Assembly (NCBI RefSeq): GCF_000021565.1
Contig: NC_012440.1
Coordinates: 1-64,000, forward strand
DNA from: Persephonella marina EX-H1
GTDB lineage: Bacteria > Aquificota > Aquificia > Aquificales > Hydrogenothermaceae
Reading direction: 5' to 3'
DNA: 64,000 nt
Shown here: positions 17,056 through 26,016 of the stretch, piece by piece
Layout: each line of letters opens with the position of its first letter
How positions within the stretch are numbered: position 1 is the stretch's first letter
Position numbers and translations under genes: made by a program
Notes under the pieces: model-generated
What the model saw: the letters and a program-made list of their open reading frames with translations, nothing else
The model's database searches: none
Told to the model about the DNA's origin: nothing

Positions 17056-17499
17056 ATGATAGCTGTTATTCAGAGAGTAAACAGATCGTATGTGGAGGTT
17101 GATGGGAAGGTTGTAGGTGAGATAGGAAAGGGTCTCAACATACTTTTAGGTGTTGTAAAAGGTGATACTGAAGAGGATATAGATAAGTTAATCAAGAAAA
17201 TACCTTTTTTAAGGATATTTGAGGATGAGAACGGCAAAATGAATCTTTCTGTTATTGATATAAAAGGTGAGGCTCTTGTTATATCACAGTTTACACTTGC
17301 AGGTAGTGTTAAGAAGGGAAGAAGACCTTCCTTTGATAACGCTGAAGAGCCTGAAAGGGCTAAAGAGCTTTATCAGAGGTTTGTTGAAAGGCTTTCTGAG
17401 TATATTCCTGTAAAGACAGGTGTTTTTGCTGCTCATATGAAGGTTTTTATAGAGAATGATGGACCTGTTACATTTATTATTGACTCAAAAGCTCTTTGA
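17056..17499 (+). CDS. dtd: D-aminoacyl-tRNA deacylase
   Basis: Removes D-amino acids (and glycine from tRNA-Ala) from mischarged tRNAs. The 147 residues start with [26 protein letters not shown] and contain the cross-subunit [20 protein letters not shown] motif and the [12 protein letters not shown]-terminus with the Gly-Pro motif in place. The SD GAGAGGTGG is strong. The 3' end overlaps the convergent GT20 gene by 15 bp. Confidence 0.95.
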   Translation: MIAVIQRVNRSYVEVDGKVVGEIGKGLNILLGVVKGDTEEDIDKLIKKIPFLRIFEDENGKMNLSVIDIKGEALVISQFTLAGSVKKGRRPSFDNAEEPERAKELYQRFVERLSEYIPVKTGVFAAHMKVFIENDGPVTFIIDSKAL

Positions 17500-18951
17500 T
17501 AGCTCGTGCAGGGGAATATCTTCTTCAAGCTCCGGGAAGTCTATTATCTTCTTTCCAAATGCTGTCTCAAGCATAGTGTTTCCCCACCAGGAGATATCGT
17601 AATGCTTGATATGTTCTCTCATCCTTTGCATCTTCAACTCTTTTTTTGATGAATCTTTTGTAAGGACTCTGTACAGAGCATCTGCACAGCCTTCAATGTC
17701 ATAAGGATTAACGAGGCAGGCATGATCTCTAAGCTCAGCTGCTGCTCCTGTAAACTCGCTCAGCATGAGAGCTCCTTTATTCTCAATCTGACAGGCTATA
17801 TACTCCTTTGCTACAAGATTCATCCCATCTTTAATTGAGTTTACCCAGCATATATCTGAAAATCTGTAGTAGTTGATAAGATCCTCAAAGGGCATTCTTC
17901 TTGGATAGTAGTATATCGGTGTCCAGTCAGGGGTTCCAAATCTTCCATTTGTTTCACTTATGAGATGTTCAAGCTCAACCTTTAACTGGTCGTATTCAGG
18001 AAGTTTTTTTATGTTTGGAGCTACAGCCTGAACGAGAACAACCTTTTTATGGAACTCTGGATATTTCTCAAGAAACCTTTTGTAGGATCTTATCTTCTGT
18101 ATAAGTCCCTTTGTGTAGTCAAGTCTGTCAATACCGAGGATAACTTTCAGATCTTTAAAAGGGAATCTGCTCTTTTCTGATTTTTCTGAAAGGGAGCTGT
18201 AGTAGTTAAAATCAACACTTATCGGGAACACTCCTATCTTTATCTTTTTTCCCTCGTAAAGTATCTCTGTAACAGGTTCTGTTGACAGAATGTTAACACC
18301 TTCAACAAGCTCATCTATACAGTCAAGAAAGTTCTTTCTGTCTATAAATGTGTGGAAGCCTATAAGATCGTATCTCAGCATACCTTTTAGTATCTCAACC
18401 CTCCAGGGGATCTTAAAGAAAAGTTCTGGATTTGGGAAAGGTATATGAAGAAAAAATGCTGTCTTCCTTTTAAGTCCAAGATTTTCAATATACTGAGGAA
18501 GAAGGAAGAAATGGTAATCATGTACCCATACAAGATCCTTCTCTGTGGATATACTTTTTATATACCTTGCAAACTTTCTGTTAACCTCCTGGTAAGCCTT
18601 CCAGTATTCAGGTTCAAATCTGCAGAAATACTGGAATGTATGGAACATAGGCCATATTATCCCGTTTGAAAAACCGTTAAAAAAATGGTCTATCTCCCTT
18701 TCTGTCAGTGATATAGGGTATAAAAGAAATCCCTCCTTTTTACCTTCCTCAAATATAAGATTTTTCATCTTTGGGGTTATCTTCTCAGAACCTGCCCATC
18801 CTATCCAGAGTGCCTTCCTCTTGTGTAATACCTGTTTTAATGCTGTGACAAGCCCTCCAGGTGATATATGAACGGTATACCTTCCGTCCTCTTTTTTTAT
18901 ATGTATAGGCAGAACGGCAGATACAACTATAAGATTTGAGCCTTTTTCCAT
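17485..18951 (-). CDS. GT20 glycosyltransferase, trehalose-6-phosphate synthase-like
   Basis: A 488-residue retaining GT20 enzyme. Visible motifs are [49 protein letters not shown] and [14 protein letters not shown] with the [10 protein letters not shown] nucleotide-binding region. The family makes trehalose-6-phosphate from UDP/ADP-glucose and glucose-6-P, or glucosylglycerol-phosphate. The N-terminal motif, usually SNRLP with an acceptor-phosphate-binding Arg, reads SAVLPIH here, so the acceptor may differ. No OtsB-type phosphatase is in the window. It sits 43 bp downstream of der with its own SD (GGGAGGG). The role in osmotic or heat protection is inferred. Confidence 0.82.
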   Translation of the reverse strand: MEKGSNLIVVSAVLPIHIKKEDGRYTVHISPGGLVTALKQVLHKRKALWIGWAGSEKITPKMKNLIFEEGKKEGFLLYPISLTEREIDHFFNGFSNGIIWPMFHTFQYFCRFEPEYWKAYQEVNRKFARYIKSISTEKDLVWVHDYHFFLLPQYIENLGLKRKTAFFLHIPFPNPELFFKIPWRVEILKGMLRYDLIGFHTFIDRKNFLDCIDELVEGVNILSTEPVTEILYEGKKIKIGVFPISVDFNYYSSLSEKSEKSRFPFKDLKVILGIDRLDYTKGLIQKIRSYKRFLEKYPEFHKKVVLVQAVAPNIKKLPEYDQLKVELEHLISETNGRFGTPDWTPIYYYPRRMPFEDLINYYRFSDICWVNSIKDGMNLVAKEYIACQIENKGALMLSEFTGAAAELRDHACLVNPYDIEGCADALYRVLTKDSSKKELKMQRMREHIKHYDISWWGNTMLETAFGKKIIDFPELEEDIPLHELSKSF

Positions 18952-18994
18952 ACTTTCCCTCCCATTTTTAACTTATTTGTAATGAAAAGGAAAG

Positions 18995-20338
18995 TCAATC
19001 TCTCCTCTCTTCCTTCCCTCTAAGAAGAAGCTTTATAGGTGCCTTCTCAAAACCTAAGACAGTTCTAAGGTTGTTCTCAAGAAATCTGAGGAAATGCTCC
19101 TTGAATCCTTCAGGATGGTTAACAAAGAGGAGAAAACATGGAGGTTTTCCTTCAAGCTGTGTGGCGTAGTATATCTTTAGAGGTTTTCCATGGTAGGATG
19201 GAGGCTGTCTGAGGGAGAGTATCTGTTTTATAGCTCTGTTAAGCTGGCCTGTTCCAACCCTTTTCCAAGACTGGTTGTAAACGTCTGTTATCTCTTTTAA
19301 GAGCTGTTTTATTCCTTTTCTGTTCTTTGCAGATGTCATAACAATAGGTGCGTATGGTATGAAGTAGAGTCTCTCCCTTACCTGATTTTTTATTCTGTTT
19401 AGGACCTCGCTTTTTGGAGGAACAGTGTCTATCTTGTTTATGACTATAACGGCTGGTTTTGTGTATTTCTGTATGAGATGGGCTATCTTTGTGTCCTGTT
19501 CTGTTGCTCCCTGTTGTGCGTCAATAACATGAACGATAACATCAGCCTTTTTTATAGCATCAAGTGTTCTCCCAATACTGAAAAACTCTATCCCGTAATC
19601 AACCTTTGATTTCTTTCTAAGTCCTGCTGTATCAAGGAACAGAAATTTCTGGTCTTTCCACTCAAAAAGGGTGTCAACAACATCCCTTGTAGTTCCAGGT
19701 ATCTCTGAGACTACAGCCCTTTCCTCACCTAATATGGCGTTAAGAAGAGAAGATTTACCTGCATTTGGTTTTCCAACTATAGCCACCTTTATTACATCGG
19801 ACTTTTCTTCCTTTTCACCAACCTCTTTTGATGCTTCCCTTTCGTACTCAGGTATATCCTGAACAACAGCATCTAAAAGATCGGCAACGCCGTACTTCTG
19901 TATGGATGATACAGGGAAGACCTTTTCAAAACCAAGTTCATAAAACTCATAAATAGCCTTTTCCATCTCAGGATTGTCTATCTTGTTTACGGCAACATAA
20001 ACAGGTTTATCCGTTCTGTGCAGTATTCTTGCTATCTCCTTATCCGCAGGTGTAAGGCCTTCTTTACCGTCAACAACAAGTATAAACGCATCGGACAGTT
20101 CAAGCTCCTTTTCTATCTGTTTTCTTATGTATGGGGCAAAGGTGTCCTTATCACTTTCTATATAACCTCCAGTATCCACAACCTCAAATGTTACACCTCT
20201 CCATTCTGCTGTAGATACAATCCTGTCCCTTGTAACACCCGGGATATCCTCAACTATAGCCTTTCTCTTTCCTATAATTCTGTTAAAGAGGGAAGACTTT
20301 CCTACGTTAGGTCTCCCAACAATCGCAACCCTGTACAT
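18995..20338 (-). CDS. der: GTPase Der (EngA)
   Basis: Essential 50S ribosome-assembly GTPase. The 447 residues hold two tandem G domains: G1 motifs GRPNVGKSSLFNRI (residues 7-20) and GKPNAGKSSLLNAI (about 188-201), each with DTGG/DTAG and NKID motifs, followed by the C-terminal KH-like domain. SD AAAGGAG is upstream. It appears to head a two-gene unit with the GT20 enzyme. Confidence 0.97.
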   Translation of the reverse strand: MYRVAIVGRPNVGKSSLFNRIIGKRKAIVEDIPGVTRDRIVSTAEWRGVTFEVVDTGGYIESDKDTFAPYIRKQIEKELELSDAFILVVDGKEGLTPADKEIARILHRTDKPVYVAVNKIDNPEMEKAIYEFYELGFEKVFPVSSIQKYGVADLLDAVVQDIPEYEREASKEVGEKEEKSDVIKVAIVGKPNAGKSSLLNAILGEERAVVSEIPGTTRDVVDTLFEWKDQKFLFLDTAGLRKKSKVDYGIEFFSIGRTLDAIKKADVIVHVIDAQQGATEQDTKIAHLIQKYTKPAVIVINKIDTVPPKSEVLNRIKNQVRERLYFIPYAPIVMTSAKNRKGIKQLLKEITDVYNQSWKRVGTGQLNRAIKQILSLRQPPSYHGKPLKIYYATQLEGKPPCFLLFVNHPEGFKEHFLRFLENNLRTVLGFEKAPIKLLLRGKEERRD

Positions 20339-20419
20339 ACTTTCTCCTTTGAAATTTTTTTATTTTTATATAAAATTTAAAACTGTCAGAGATTTAATTA
20401 TAATATTAAGGGGTTTTAG

Positions 20420-20854
20420 ATGAGAAAGTTTAAGCTGTCCGTTTTTTACACAATTCTTATTTTCTCATTATCTTTCGCAAATCTAACTGGAGAATTAGAA
20501 TTTAAGCCAGAGAAAGAAATTATCAATAAAGATGAGAAGGTATGCTTTCATCTTGTGAACAACTCTGATAAGGCTGTCTACCTTCCATCTTCAGCACCAT
20601 GGGCTGTTTTTGAGGATGAGGACTTTGACAAGATAGTTTTCTCACCAATAGCAGCCCAGAGGATACTGGAGATAAAGCCTTATGAGGAGAAAAAATGGTG
20701 CTGGGATCTTAAGGATTTTCAGGGTGAGATAGTTCCATCTGGAGATTACGCTATAAGATTAACTGTGTTTAAAAATGGGGAGAGAGTTTTCCTTGTTTCT
20801 AAGATAAAGGTAAAACCTGGTGTTGCGGAAACATCAAAGAAAGAGGAAGAGTGA
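20420..20854 (+). CDS. Secreted protein with BsuPI-like/Ig-fold domain
   Basis: A 144-residue protein with a signal peptide (KLSVFYTILIFSLSFA, cleavage near residue 21). The mature part reads as one beta-sandwich with the spacing of the BsuPI (intracellular proteinase inhibitor) fold: VCFHLVNNSDKAVYLP, then KPYEEKKWCWDLKD and GEIVPSGDYAIRLTVFK. It has a highly charged C-terminal tail. It is located just upstream of murJ, probably co-transcribed. The function is unknown; the domain assignment is by eye. Confidence 0.6.
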   Translation: MRKFKLSVFYTILIFSLSFANLTGELEFKPEKEIINKDEKVCFHLVNNSDKAVYLPSSAPWAVFEDEDFDKIVFSPIAAQRILEIKPYEEKKWCWDLKDFQGEIVPSGDYAIRLTVFKNGERVFLVSKIKVKPGVAETSKKEEE

Positions 20855-20879
20855 TCTTTTACCCTTTCAGGTGGATTAG

Positions 20880-22394
20880 TTGAAGAGAGACAGGTTTGTC
20901 CTCAATACAGCCGTATTTTCTGCGGCCACATTTATCAGCAGAATCCTGGGTTATATAAGGGATGCTGTTATAGCATTCATTTTTGGAGCAAATCCTTTAA
21001 CAGATGCCTTTTTTGTTGCCTGGAGACTTCCAAACACATTGAGGCAGCTCATAGGAGAGGGAAGTTTTAACGCTGTATTTATTCCTATCTATACAGAGGA
21101 GAAAAAGATATCCGAGGAATCAGCAAATAGATACGCATCCTCACTTTTCACATATTACACACTGTTGATCTCCCTTATTACGGTTTTTGTAATACTGTTT
21201 GCTGACTTTTTTGTGAGAATAATAGCTCCCGGGTTTGTTGAGAAGGGGAATTTTGAGGAAGCTGTAAATCTTGTAAGGATGGTTTTTCCCTATCTTATTC
21301 TTGTTGGATGGGTTTCCTTTTTTATGGCACTTCTCAATATGAGGGACAGATTTTTTATACCTGCTGTTTCACCTGCTCTACTTAACCTGTCATTTATAAT
21401 CTCTGCTCTTTTTTTGTCCCAGTATTACGGTATATACGCACTTGCGATTGGAGCTATTTCAGGAGGTATCCTTCAGGTTTTGCTCCAGATTTTATTCGCT
21501 TACAGGGAGGGTATAAGGCTCGGCTTTTCTTTCAGATTCCATCAAAGGATAAAGGAAACTTTTAAAAGGATGATTCCTGCCTTCAGCTCATTTGGTGTGA
21601 GCCAGTTTGCATTTGTTATAGATACTGTTATCGCGTCATTTCTTGTGGGAGGTTCCGTCTCTTACCTTTACTATGGAAACAGGATATTCCAGCTTCCACT
21701 CGGTCTTTTTGCTATAGGTCTTGGGAATGCTCTTTTAGTATCTCTGTCAAGATACTTCTCGGAAAAAGATATGGATGGTTTTTACAGAGATCTTAACAAC
21801 GGTATCAAGCTTGCTATCTTTATATCAATTCCAGCTACTGTTGGAATGATCGTACTGGGAAAGGAGATCATACAGCTTCTTCTTATGAGAGGAGAGTTCA
21901 GAGAAAGCGATACCTTAATGACGTATTATGCTCTTGTTGGATACTCTATCGGTCTTACAGGTTATGCGTTGACCAGACCTTTTAAAAGTGCTTTTTTTGC
22001 TGTTGGAGATATGAAAACCCCGTTAAACTCAACTGTTTTTGGTCTTGGTGTGAGTATAATTTTTGCCGTTTTACTTGGGTTTCTTATGAAATGGGGCGTT
22101 TTTGGCCTTGCAACAGCCTCATCAATAGGTGGAATGGCTGGACTTTTTTACCTTTATAAAAGATCTGATTTTAAGATTAACAGAAATGATATTGTGATAA
22201 CGATGATAAAGGTTGTTACATCCTCACTTTTTATGGCCTTTGCTGTTTATATATTTAAAGAGGCTGTACCTTCTATCATCATTCAGGTTTTTGGAGGTGT
22301 TCTTGTAGGGATTGTCGTTTACTTTTTATCTTCTTACATTCTCAGGGAAAGCAGTTTTATCTTTTTTATTAAAACGATTGGAAAAAAACTTTAA
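20880..22394 (+). CDS. murJ: Lipid II flippase MurJ
   Basis: Moves lipid II across the inner membrane for peptidoglycan synthesis. The 504-residue multi-spanning protein (about 14 helices) begins with the MurJ-typical FISRILGYIRDAVIA and DAFFVAWRLPNTLRQLIGEG, which carries the conserved charged residues of the central cavity. The start codon is TTG at 20880, supported by AGGTGG 6-7 bp upstream. It is 25 bp downstream of the secreted Ig-like gene. Confidence 0.95.
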   Translation: MKRDRFVLNTAVFSAATFISRILGYIRDAVIAFIFGANPLTDAFFVAWRLPNTLRQLIGEGSFNAVFIPIYTEEKKISEESANRYASSLFTYYTLLISLITVFVILFADFFVRIIAPGFVEKGNFEEAVNLVRMVFPYLILVGWVSFFMALLNMRDRFFIPAVSPALLNLSFIISALFLSQYYGIYALAIGAISGGILQVLLQILFAYREGIRLGFSFRFHQRIKETFKRMIPAFSSFGVSQFAFVIDTVIASFLVGGSVSYLYYGNRIFQLPLGLFAIGLGNALLVSLSRYFSEKDMDGFYRDLNNGIKLAIFISIPATVGMIVLGKEIIQLLLMRGEFRESDTLMTYYALVGYSIGLTGYALTRPFKSAFFAVGDMKTPLNSTVFGLGVSIIFAVLLGFLMKWGVFGLATASSIGGMAGLFYLYKRSDFKINRNDIVITMIKVVTSSLFMAFAVYIFKEAVPSIIIQVFGGVLVGIVVYFLSSYILRESSFIFFIKTIGKKL

Positions 22395-22478
22395 TATTAA
22401 TTATCATTAATAGTTGAAACGAAATATTTTTATATACTACCGTAGAATAGAAAAATTTAAACTATAAACTGATTAATA

Positions 22479-23495
22479 ATGGGAAAGATATCCAAAAAAA
22501 TCTTTATTCTTATATTTGTTCTGATAGGTCTGATTCTCATAAATAATGTCTTTCTTTTTTTCATGATGAACAATATAAAAAAGTCAAGTGAGGTTATAAA
22601 TCTATCCGGAAAGATAAGGGGGAATATACAGAGAATAGTTAAACTTTCCTTAACGGAATCACCACCTGAAAAGCTGATAGATATAGTTGATTTTTATATG
22701 AGAAATCTTGTTGAGAAGGAGAAATATCTGTATCTTCCGTTCTCTTCAGGACATTCTGAGGCAGGTAAACTGAAGAAATGCTGGGAAGATGTTAAAGAGC
22801 TTATATATGATGGAGCTGATCCAGAGAGGTTGATAGGTGTTTCTGAGAGATGCTGGTATATGGCAAATGAGATTACGTATAGGTATCAGAAACTATCAGA
22901 GGAGAATATCAGTTATTTCATCGTGATCTTCAGTATAAACGGTATTATTACATTTCTTGTGCTGGGAATACTTGTCATTATCGCTAAAAAAGAGGTTAAA
23001 GGAAAGCTTGAGTTCCAGGCTCATTATGATCCACTTACAAAGGTACTTAACAGAAGATCATTTATAGCGATATACAACTCAATTATAAACAGAAATGATA
23101 TATTCCCTGCATCATTAATGATAATGGATATAGACGATTTTAAAAAGATAAATGACACGTACGGTCATAATGTTGGTGATAAGGTTCTAAAAAAGATAGT
23201 TGATGTTATAAAAAGCAATATCAGAAAAAAGGACCTTTTTGTAAGATGGGGTGGAGAGGAGTTTATAATATTTTTCCCTGAAACTGATATCGATCAGGCC
23301 AGGGTTGTTGCAGAAAAGATAAGAAGACTGATAGAGAATATAAAATTTGAGGAGAACTTTAATGTTACTGTAAGTATAGGAATAACAGAGCTGAAAAAAG
23401 GAGAGTTTCTTGTTGAGGTTATAAAAAGGGCCGATAGAGCCCTTTATAGAGCGAAGAAGAATAATAAAAACAGGGTTGAGATCGTTATTGACTGA
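22479..23495 (+). CDS. Membrane-bound diguanylate cyclase (GGDEF)
   Basis: A 338-residue signalling enzyme that makes cyclic di-GMP. Two membrane helices (about residues 8-30 and 147-168) bracket a periplasmic helical sensor of about 115 residues resembling the four-helix domains of chemoreceptors. The GGDEF domain (about 175-338) has the active GGEEF motif in RWGGEEFIIF. Five residues upstream lies RKKD, an intact RxxD product-inhibition site. No SD precedes the ATG; TATAAA lies 10 nt upstream, so the message may be leaderless. The 3' end overlaps the convergent pyk gene by 11 bp. Confidence 0.92.
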   Translation: MGKISKKIFILIFVLIGLILINNVFLFFMMNNIKKSSEVINLSGKIRGNIQRIVKLSLTESPPEKLIDIVDFYMRNLVEKEKYLYLPFSSGHSEAGKLKKCWEDVKELIYDGADPERLIGVSERCWYMANEITYRYQKLSEENISYFIVIFSINGIITFLVLGILVIIAKKEVKGKLEFQAHYDPLTKVLNRRSFIAIYNSIINRNDIFPASLMIMDIDDFKKINDTYGHNVGDKVLKKIVDVIKSNIRKKDLFVRWGGEEFIIFFPETDIDQARVVAEKIRRLIENIKFEENFNVTVSIGITELKKGEFLVEVIKRADRALYRAKKNNKNRVEIVID

Positions 23496-24924
23496 TTCTG
23501 CACTCTTTAAGCAGCTGTTTCACGTCACCTTCCATAAGTATCCTTATTATATTTGTTGAACCTGGTATGCTTCCAACATATCCTATTAGCGTTATAACTA
23601 TCTCATCAGTTCTGTAATCCTCTGTGTATGCCTTTCCTATGAACTCACACAGCATCCTGTCTGTATCTTTTTCCTCCTTAATTATCATATAGGGTTTTAC
23701 TCCCCAGACAATATTGAGTCTTCTGAGGGTTTTTTCGTCATGTGTTAGAGCAAGAACAGGACATTTAGGTCTGAACTTCGCTACATTTCTTACAGTTCTG
23801 CCTGTTTTTGTGAAAACGGCTATGGCTTTTCCGTTCAGATTTTTTGCAAGAGAGTTACTTGCGTAAGCTACAGAAAGAGAAGGGTCTGTAGGTGCATGCT
23901 CTTTTTCTGTAAAGAATGGATACACTTTTTCCGTTTCACAGATTGTTCTCTCCATAACTTTAACAGCCTCTAAAGGATACTTCCCTACTGTTGTTTCATC
24001 TGAGAGCATAACAGCATCTGTTCCATCAAGAACAGCATTTGCTATATCTGAAACCTCAGCCCTTGTAGGCCTTGGAGATGATACCATTGATGTCAGCATC
24101 TGTGTCGCCGTTATGACAGGTTTTCCCTTCTCGTTAGCTTTCTTTATTATCATCTTCTGGAGAACAGGAACCTTTTCCATATCTATCTCAACACCGAGGT
24201 CTCCCCTTGCCACCATTATTCCGTCTGCCTCTTCTATTATCCGGTCTATATTCTCAATAGCTTCATGCTTCTCTATCTTTGCAAATAAAGGTGTATCTCC
24301 TCCGTAGGATCTTATTATCTCCTTTGCCTGTATCACATCTTCAGCTGTTTTAACAAAAGATAGAGCTATAAGATCAATATCTTCCTCTATGGCAAACTTG
24401 ATATCCTTTTTGTCCTTTTCAGTTATTGATGGTATGTTAAGCCTTACATTTGGGAAGTTAACCCCTTTCTTTGAAGAAACCATCCCACCTACGATAACCT
24501 TTGCTGTTATTCCCTCATCGTCTTTGTCAACAACCTGAAGCCTTATTGATCCATCAGATATGTATATATAACTACCCTTCTCAAGCTGATCTAAAACCTC
24601 AGGATAGTTTATGCTTATTCTTTCTTTGTTTCCTATAACCTCTTCTTTTACTATCCTTATCCTGTCTTCAAAATGGAGGTAAAAAGGTTCCTCAACAACA
24701 CCAATTCTTATCTTTGGTCCTGAAAGATCCTGAAGAACAGCGATAGGTTTTCCAAGTTTTTCGGATATGCTCCTTACTTTTTTCAGATTCTGTAGATGTG
24801 TTTCGTGATCCCCATGTGAGAAGTTGAATCTGAAAACATCAACTCCAGAGAGGATAAGCTTCTCTATCATCTCTTCGGAGCTTGTTGCAGGACCGAGTGT
24901 GGCAACTATTTTTGTCCTTCTCAT
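23485..24924 (-). CDS. pyk: Pyruvate kinase
   Basis: Converts PEP and ADP to pyruvate and ATP. The 479 residues contain TKIVATLGPATSS at the N-terminus, DVFRFNFSHG, the catalytic-Lys loop LFAKIEKHEA, VARGDLGVE and the KPVITATQMLTSM signature, so all active-site segments are present. The C-terminal domain of about 120 residues is standard. SD GAGGTAAAGA. It is divergent from the Fur-family gene. Confidence 0.96.
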   Translation of the reverse strand: MRRTKIVATLGPATSSEEMIEKLILSGVDVFRFNFSHGDHETHLQNLKKVRSISEKLGKPIAVLQDLSGPKIRIGVVEEPFYLHFEDRIRIVKEEVIGNKERISINYPEVLDQLEKGSYIYISDGSIRLQVVDKDDEGITAKVIVGGMVSSKKGVNFPNVRLNIPSITEKDKKDIKFAIEEDIDLIALSFVKTAEDVIQAKEIIRSYGGDTPLFAKIEKHEAIENIDRIIEEADGIMVARGDLGVEIDMEKVPVLQKMIIKKANEKGKPVITATQMLTSMVSSPRPTRAEVSDIANAVLDGTDAVMLSDETTVGKYPLEAVKVMERTICETEKVYPFFTEKEHAPTDPSLSVAYASNSLAKNLNGKAIAVFTKTGRTVRNVAKFRPKCPVLALTHDEKTLRRLNIVWGVKPYMIIKEEKDTDRMLCEFIGKAYTEDYRTDEIVITLIGYVGSIPGSTNIIRILMEGDVKQLLKECRISQ

Positions 24925-24942
24925 TCTTTACCTCTTTATATG

Positions 24943-24974
24943 TTATTGAAAATATAACAATAATCATATATATT
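24943..24974 (+). promoter_or_regulatory. Promoter and dyad operator for the Fur-family gene
   Basis: -35 TTGAAA (24946-24951), 17-bp spacer, -10 TATATT (24969-24974). An inverted repeat TTATTG-N9-CAATAA (24943-24963) covers the -35, as expected of an autoregulatory Fur/PerR-type operator. The operator role is inferred. Confidence 0.5.
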
Positions 24975-25029
24975 CTTAATATTCGTCATTATATTTATAA
25001 CACAAAATAAACAAGGAGAGGTTGTTACA

Positions 25030-25422
25030 TTGCTTAAAAGCAATGATGTAAAAAGGAGAAATACTTACCAGAGGAAGATTATTCTTGATATCCTGAGATC
25101 TACAAACATTCATCCTACAGCAGACTGGATTTATGAGCAGGCCAGAAAGGAAATCCCTAATATAAGCCTCGGAACTGTATACAGAAATCTGAAGATACTT
25201 AAAGAGAGCGGACAGATTATTGAGATTAACGACGGAAAGCAGAGTAGATTTGATGGAAGGATTGATGAACACTATCACTTCAAGTGTATATCCTGCGAAA
25301 GGATCTTTGATGTTGAAAAGGAAGATATCTCAGGACTGAAAGTAAACAGCAAAAAGTTTACAGTTCATAGAATTGATATCCTCATAACAGGTGTATGTAA
25401 CCTGTGTAATGGAGACAACTGA
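25030..25422 (+). CDS. Fur/PerR-family metal-dependent repressor
   Basis: A 130-residue winged-helix regulator. The DNA-recognition helix SLGTVYRNLKIL is typical. The regulatory-metal region reads RFDGRIDEHYHF, and two CxxC pairs (CISC and CNLC) form the structural zinc site, so the PerR/Fur architecture is intact. Whether it senses iron, peroxide or another metal cannot be decided. The start is TTG at 25030 with AAGGAGAGG upstream. It is 3 bp from the next gene, so the regulator and the sulfite-oxidase-fold enzyme are co-transcribed. Confidence 0.88.
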   Translation: MLKSNDVKRRNTYQRKIILDILRSTNIHPTADWIYEQARKEIPNISLGTVYRNLKILKESGQIIEINDGKQSRFDGRIDEHYHFKCISCERIFDVEKEDISGLKVNSKKFTVHRIDILITGVCNLCNGDN

Positions 25423-25425
25423 TAG

Positions 25426-26016
25426 ATGAAAAAGATAGTCAGTCCTATAAACAGCAGGCCTGACAGACTTCCTCCTGGTCAGCACTGGACAAACAAGTTG
25501 CATGTCCTTGGCATATCAGACCCTCCTGATACAGATCTTTCACATTACAGACTGAGAATATTCGGTGAGGTTGAGGAAGAGATTGTTCTTACATGGGAAG
25601 ATATACTTGACCTTGAGAAAGTAAATCTTATAGCTGACTTTCACTGTGTGACAAGATGGAGCTGCCCTGATGTCTCATGGACAGGATTTCAGTCTTTAGA
25701 GATAAAAAAACTGGTAAAGATAAAAGATACAGCTAAGGCTGTTATGATACACTCACTGGACGGTTATACAACAAACATCCCTCTGGAATACTTTTTTGAT
25801 GAAGATGTTATATTTGCATACAGGCTTTTTGATAAACCTCTCCCTGCCGATCATGGATTTCCGCTGAGACTCGTTGTTCCGAAACTTTATGCATGGAAAA
25901 GTGCAAAACATGTTTCAGGAATAGAGTTTTTAAGTGAGAACAGACCTGGTTTCTGGGAACAGAGAGGATACCATATTCTTGGTGATCCATGGAAAGAACA
26001 GAGATACTCAGTTTGA
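25426..26016 (+). CDS. Sulfite-oxidase-fold molybdopterin oxidoreductase
   Basis: A 196-residue protein of the COG2041 sulfite oxidase/YedY superfamily. The Mo-ligand Cys is in DFHCVTRWSCPDVSW, and LVVPKLYAWKSAKHVSGIEF near the C-terminus is the usual cofactor-contact segment. It has no signal peptide, no heme domain and no dimerisation domain, so it is a minimal, apparently cytoplasmic single-domain member. The substrate is unknown. It follows the Fur-family gene closely, and the M20 gene begins inside its last 28 bp. Confidence 0.85.
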   Translation: MKKIVSPINSRPDRLPPGQHWTNKLHVLGISDPPDTDLSHYRLRIFGEVEEEIVLTWEDILDLEKVNLIADFHCVTRWSCPDVSWTGFQSLEIKKLVKIKDTAKAVMIHSLDGYTTNIPLEYFFDEDVIFAYRLFDKPLPADHGFPLRLVVPKLYAWKSAKHVSGIEFLSENRPGFWEQRGYHILGDPWKEQRYSV

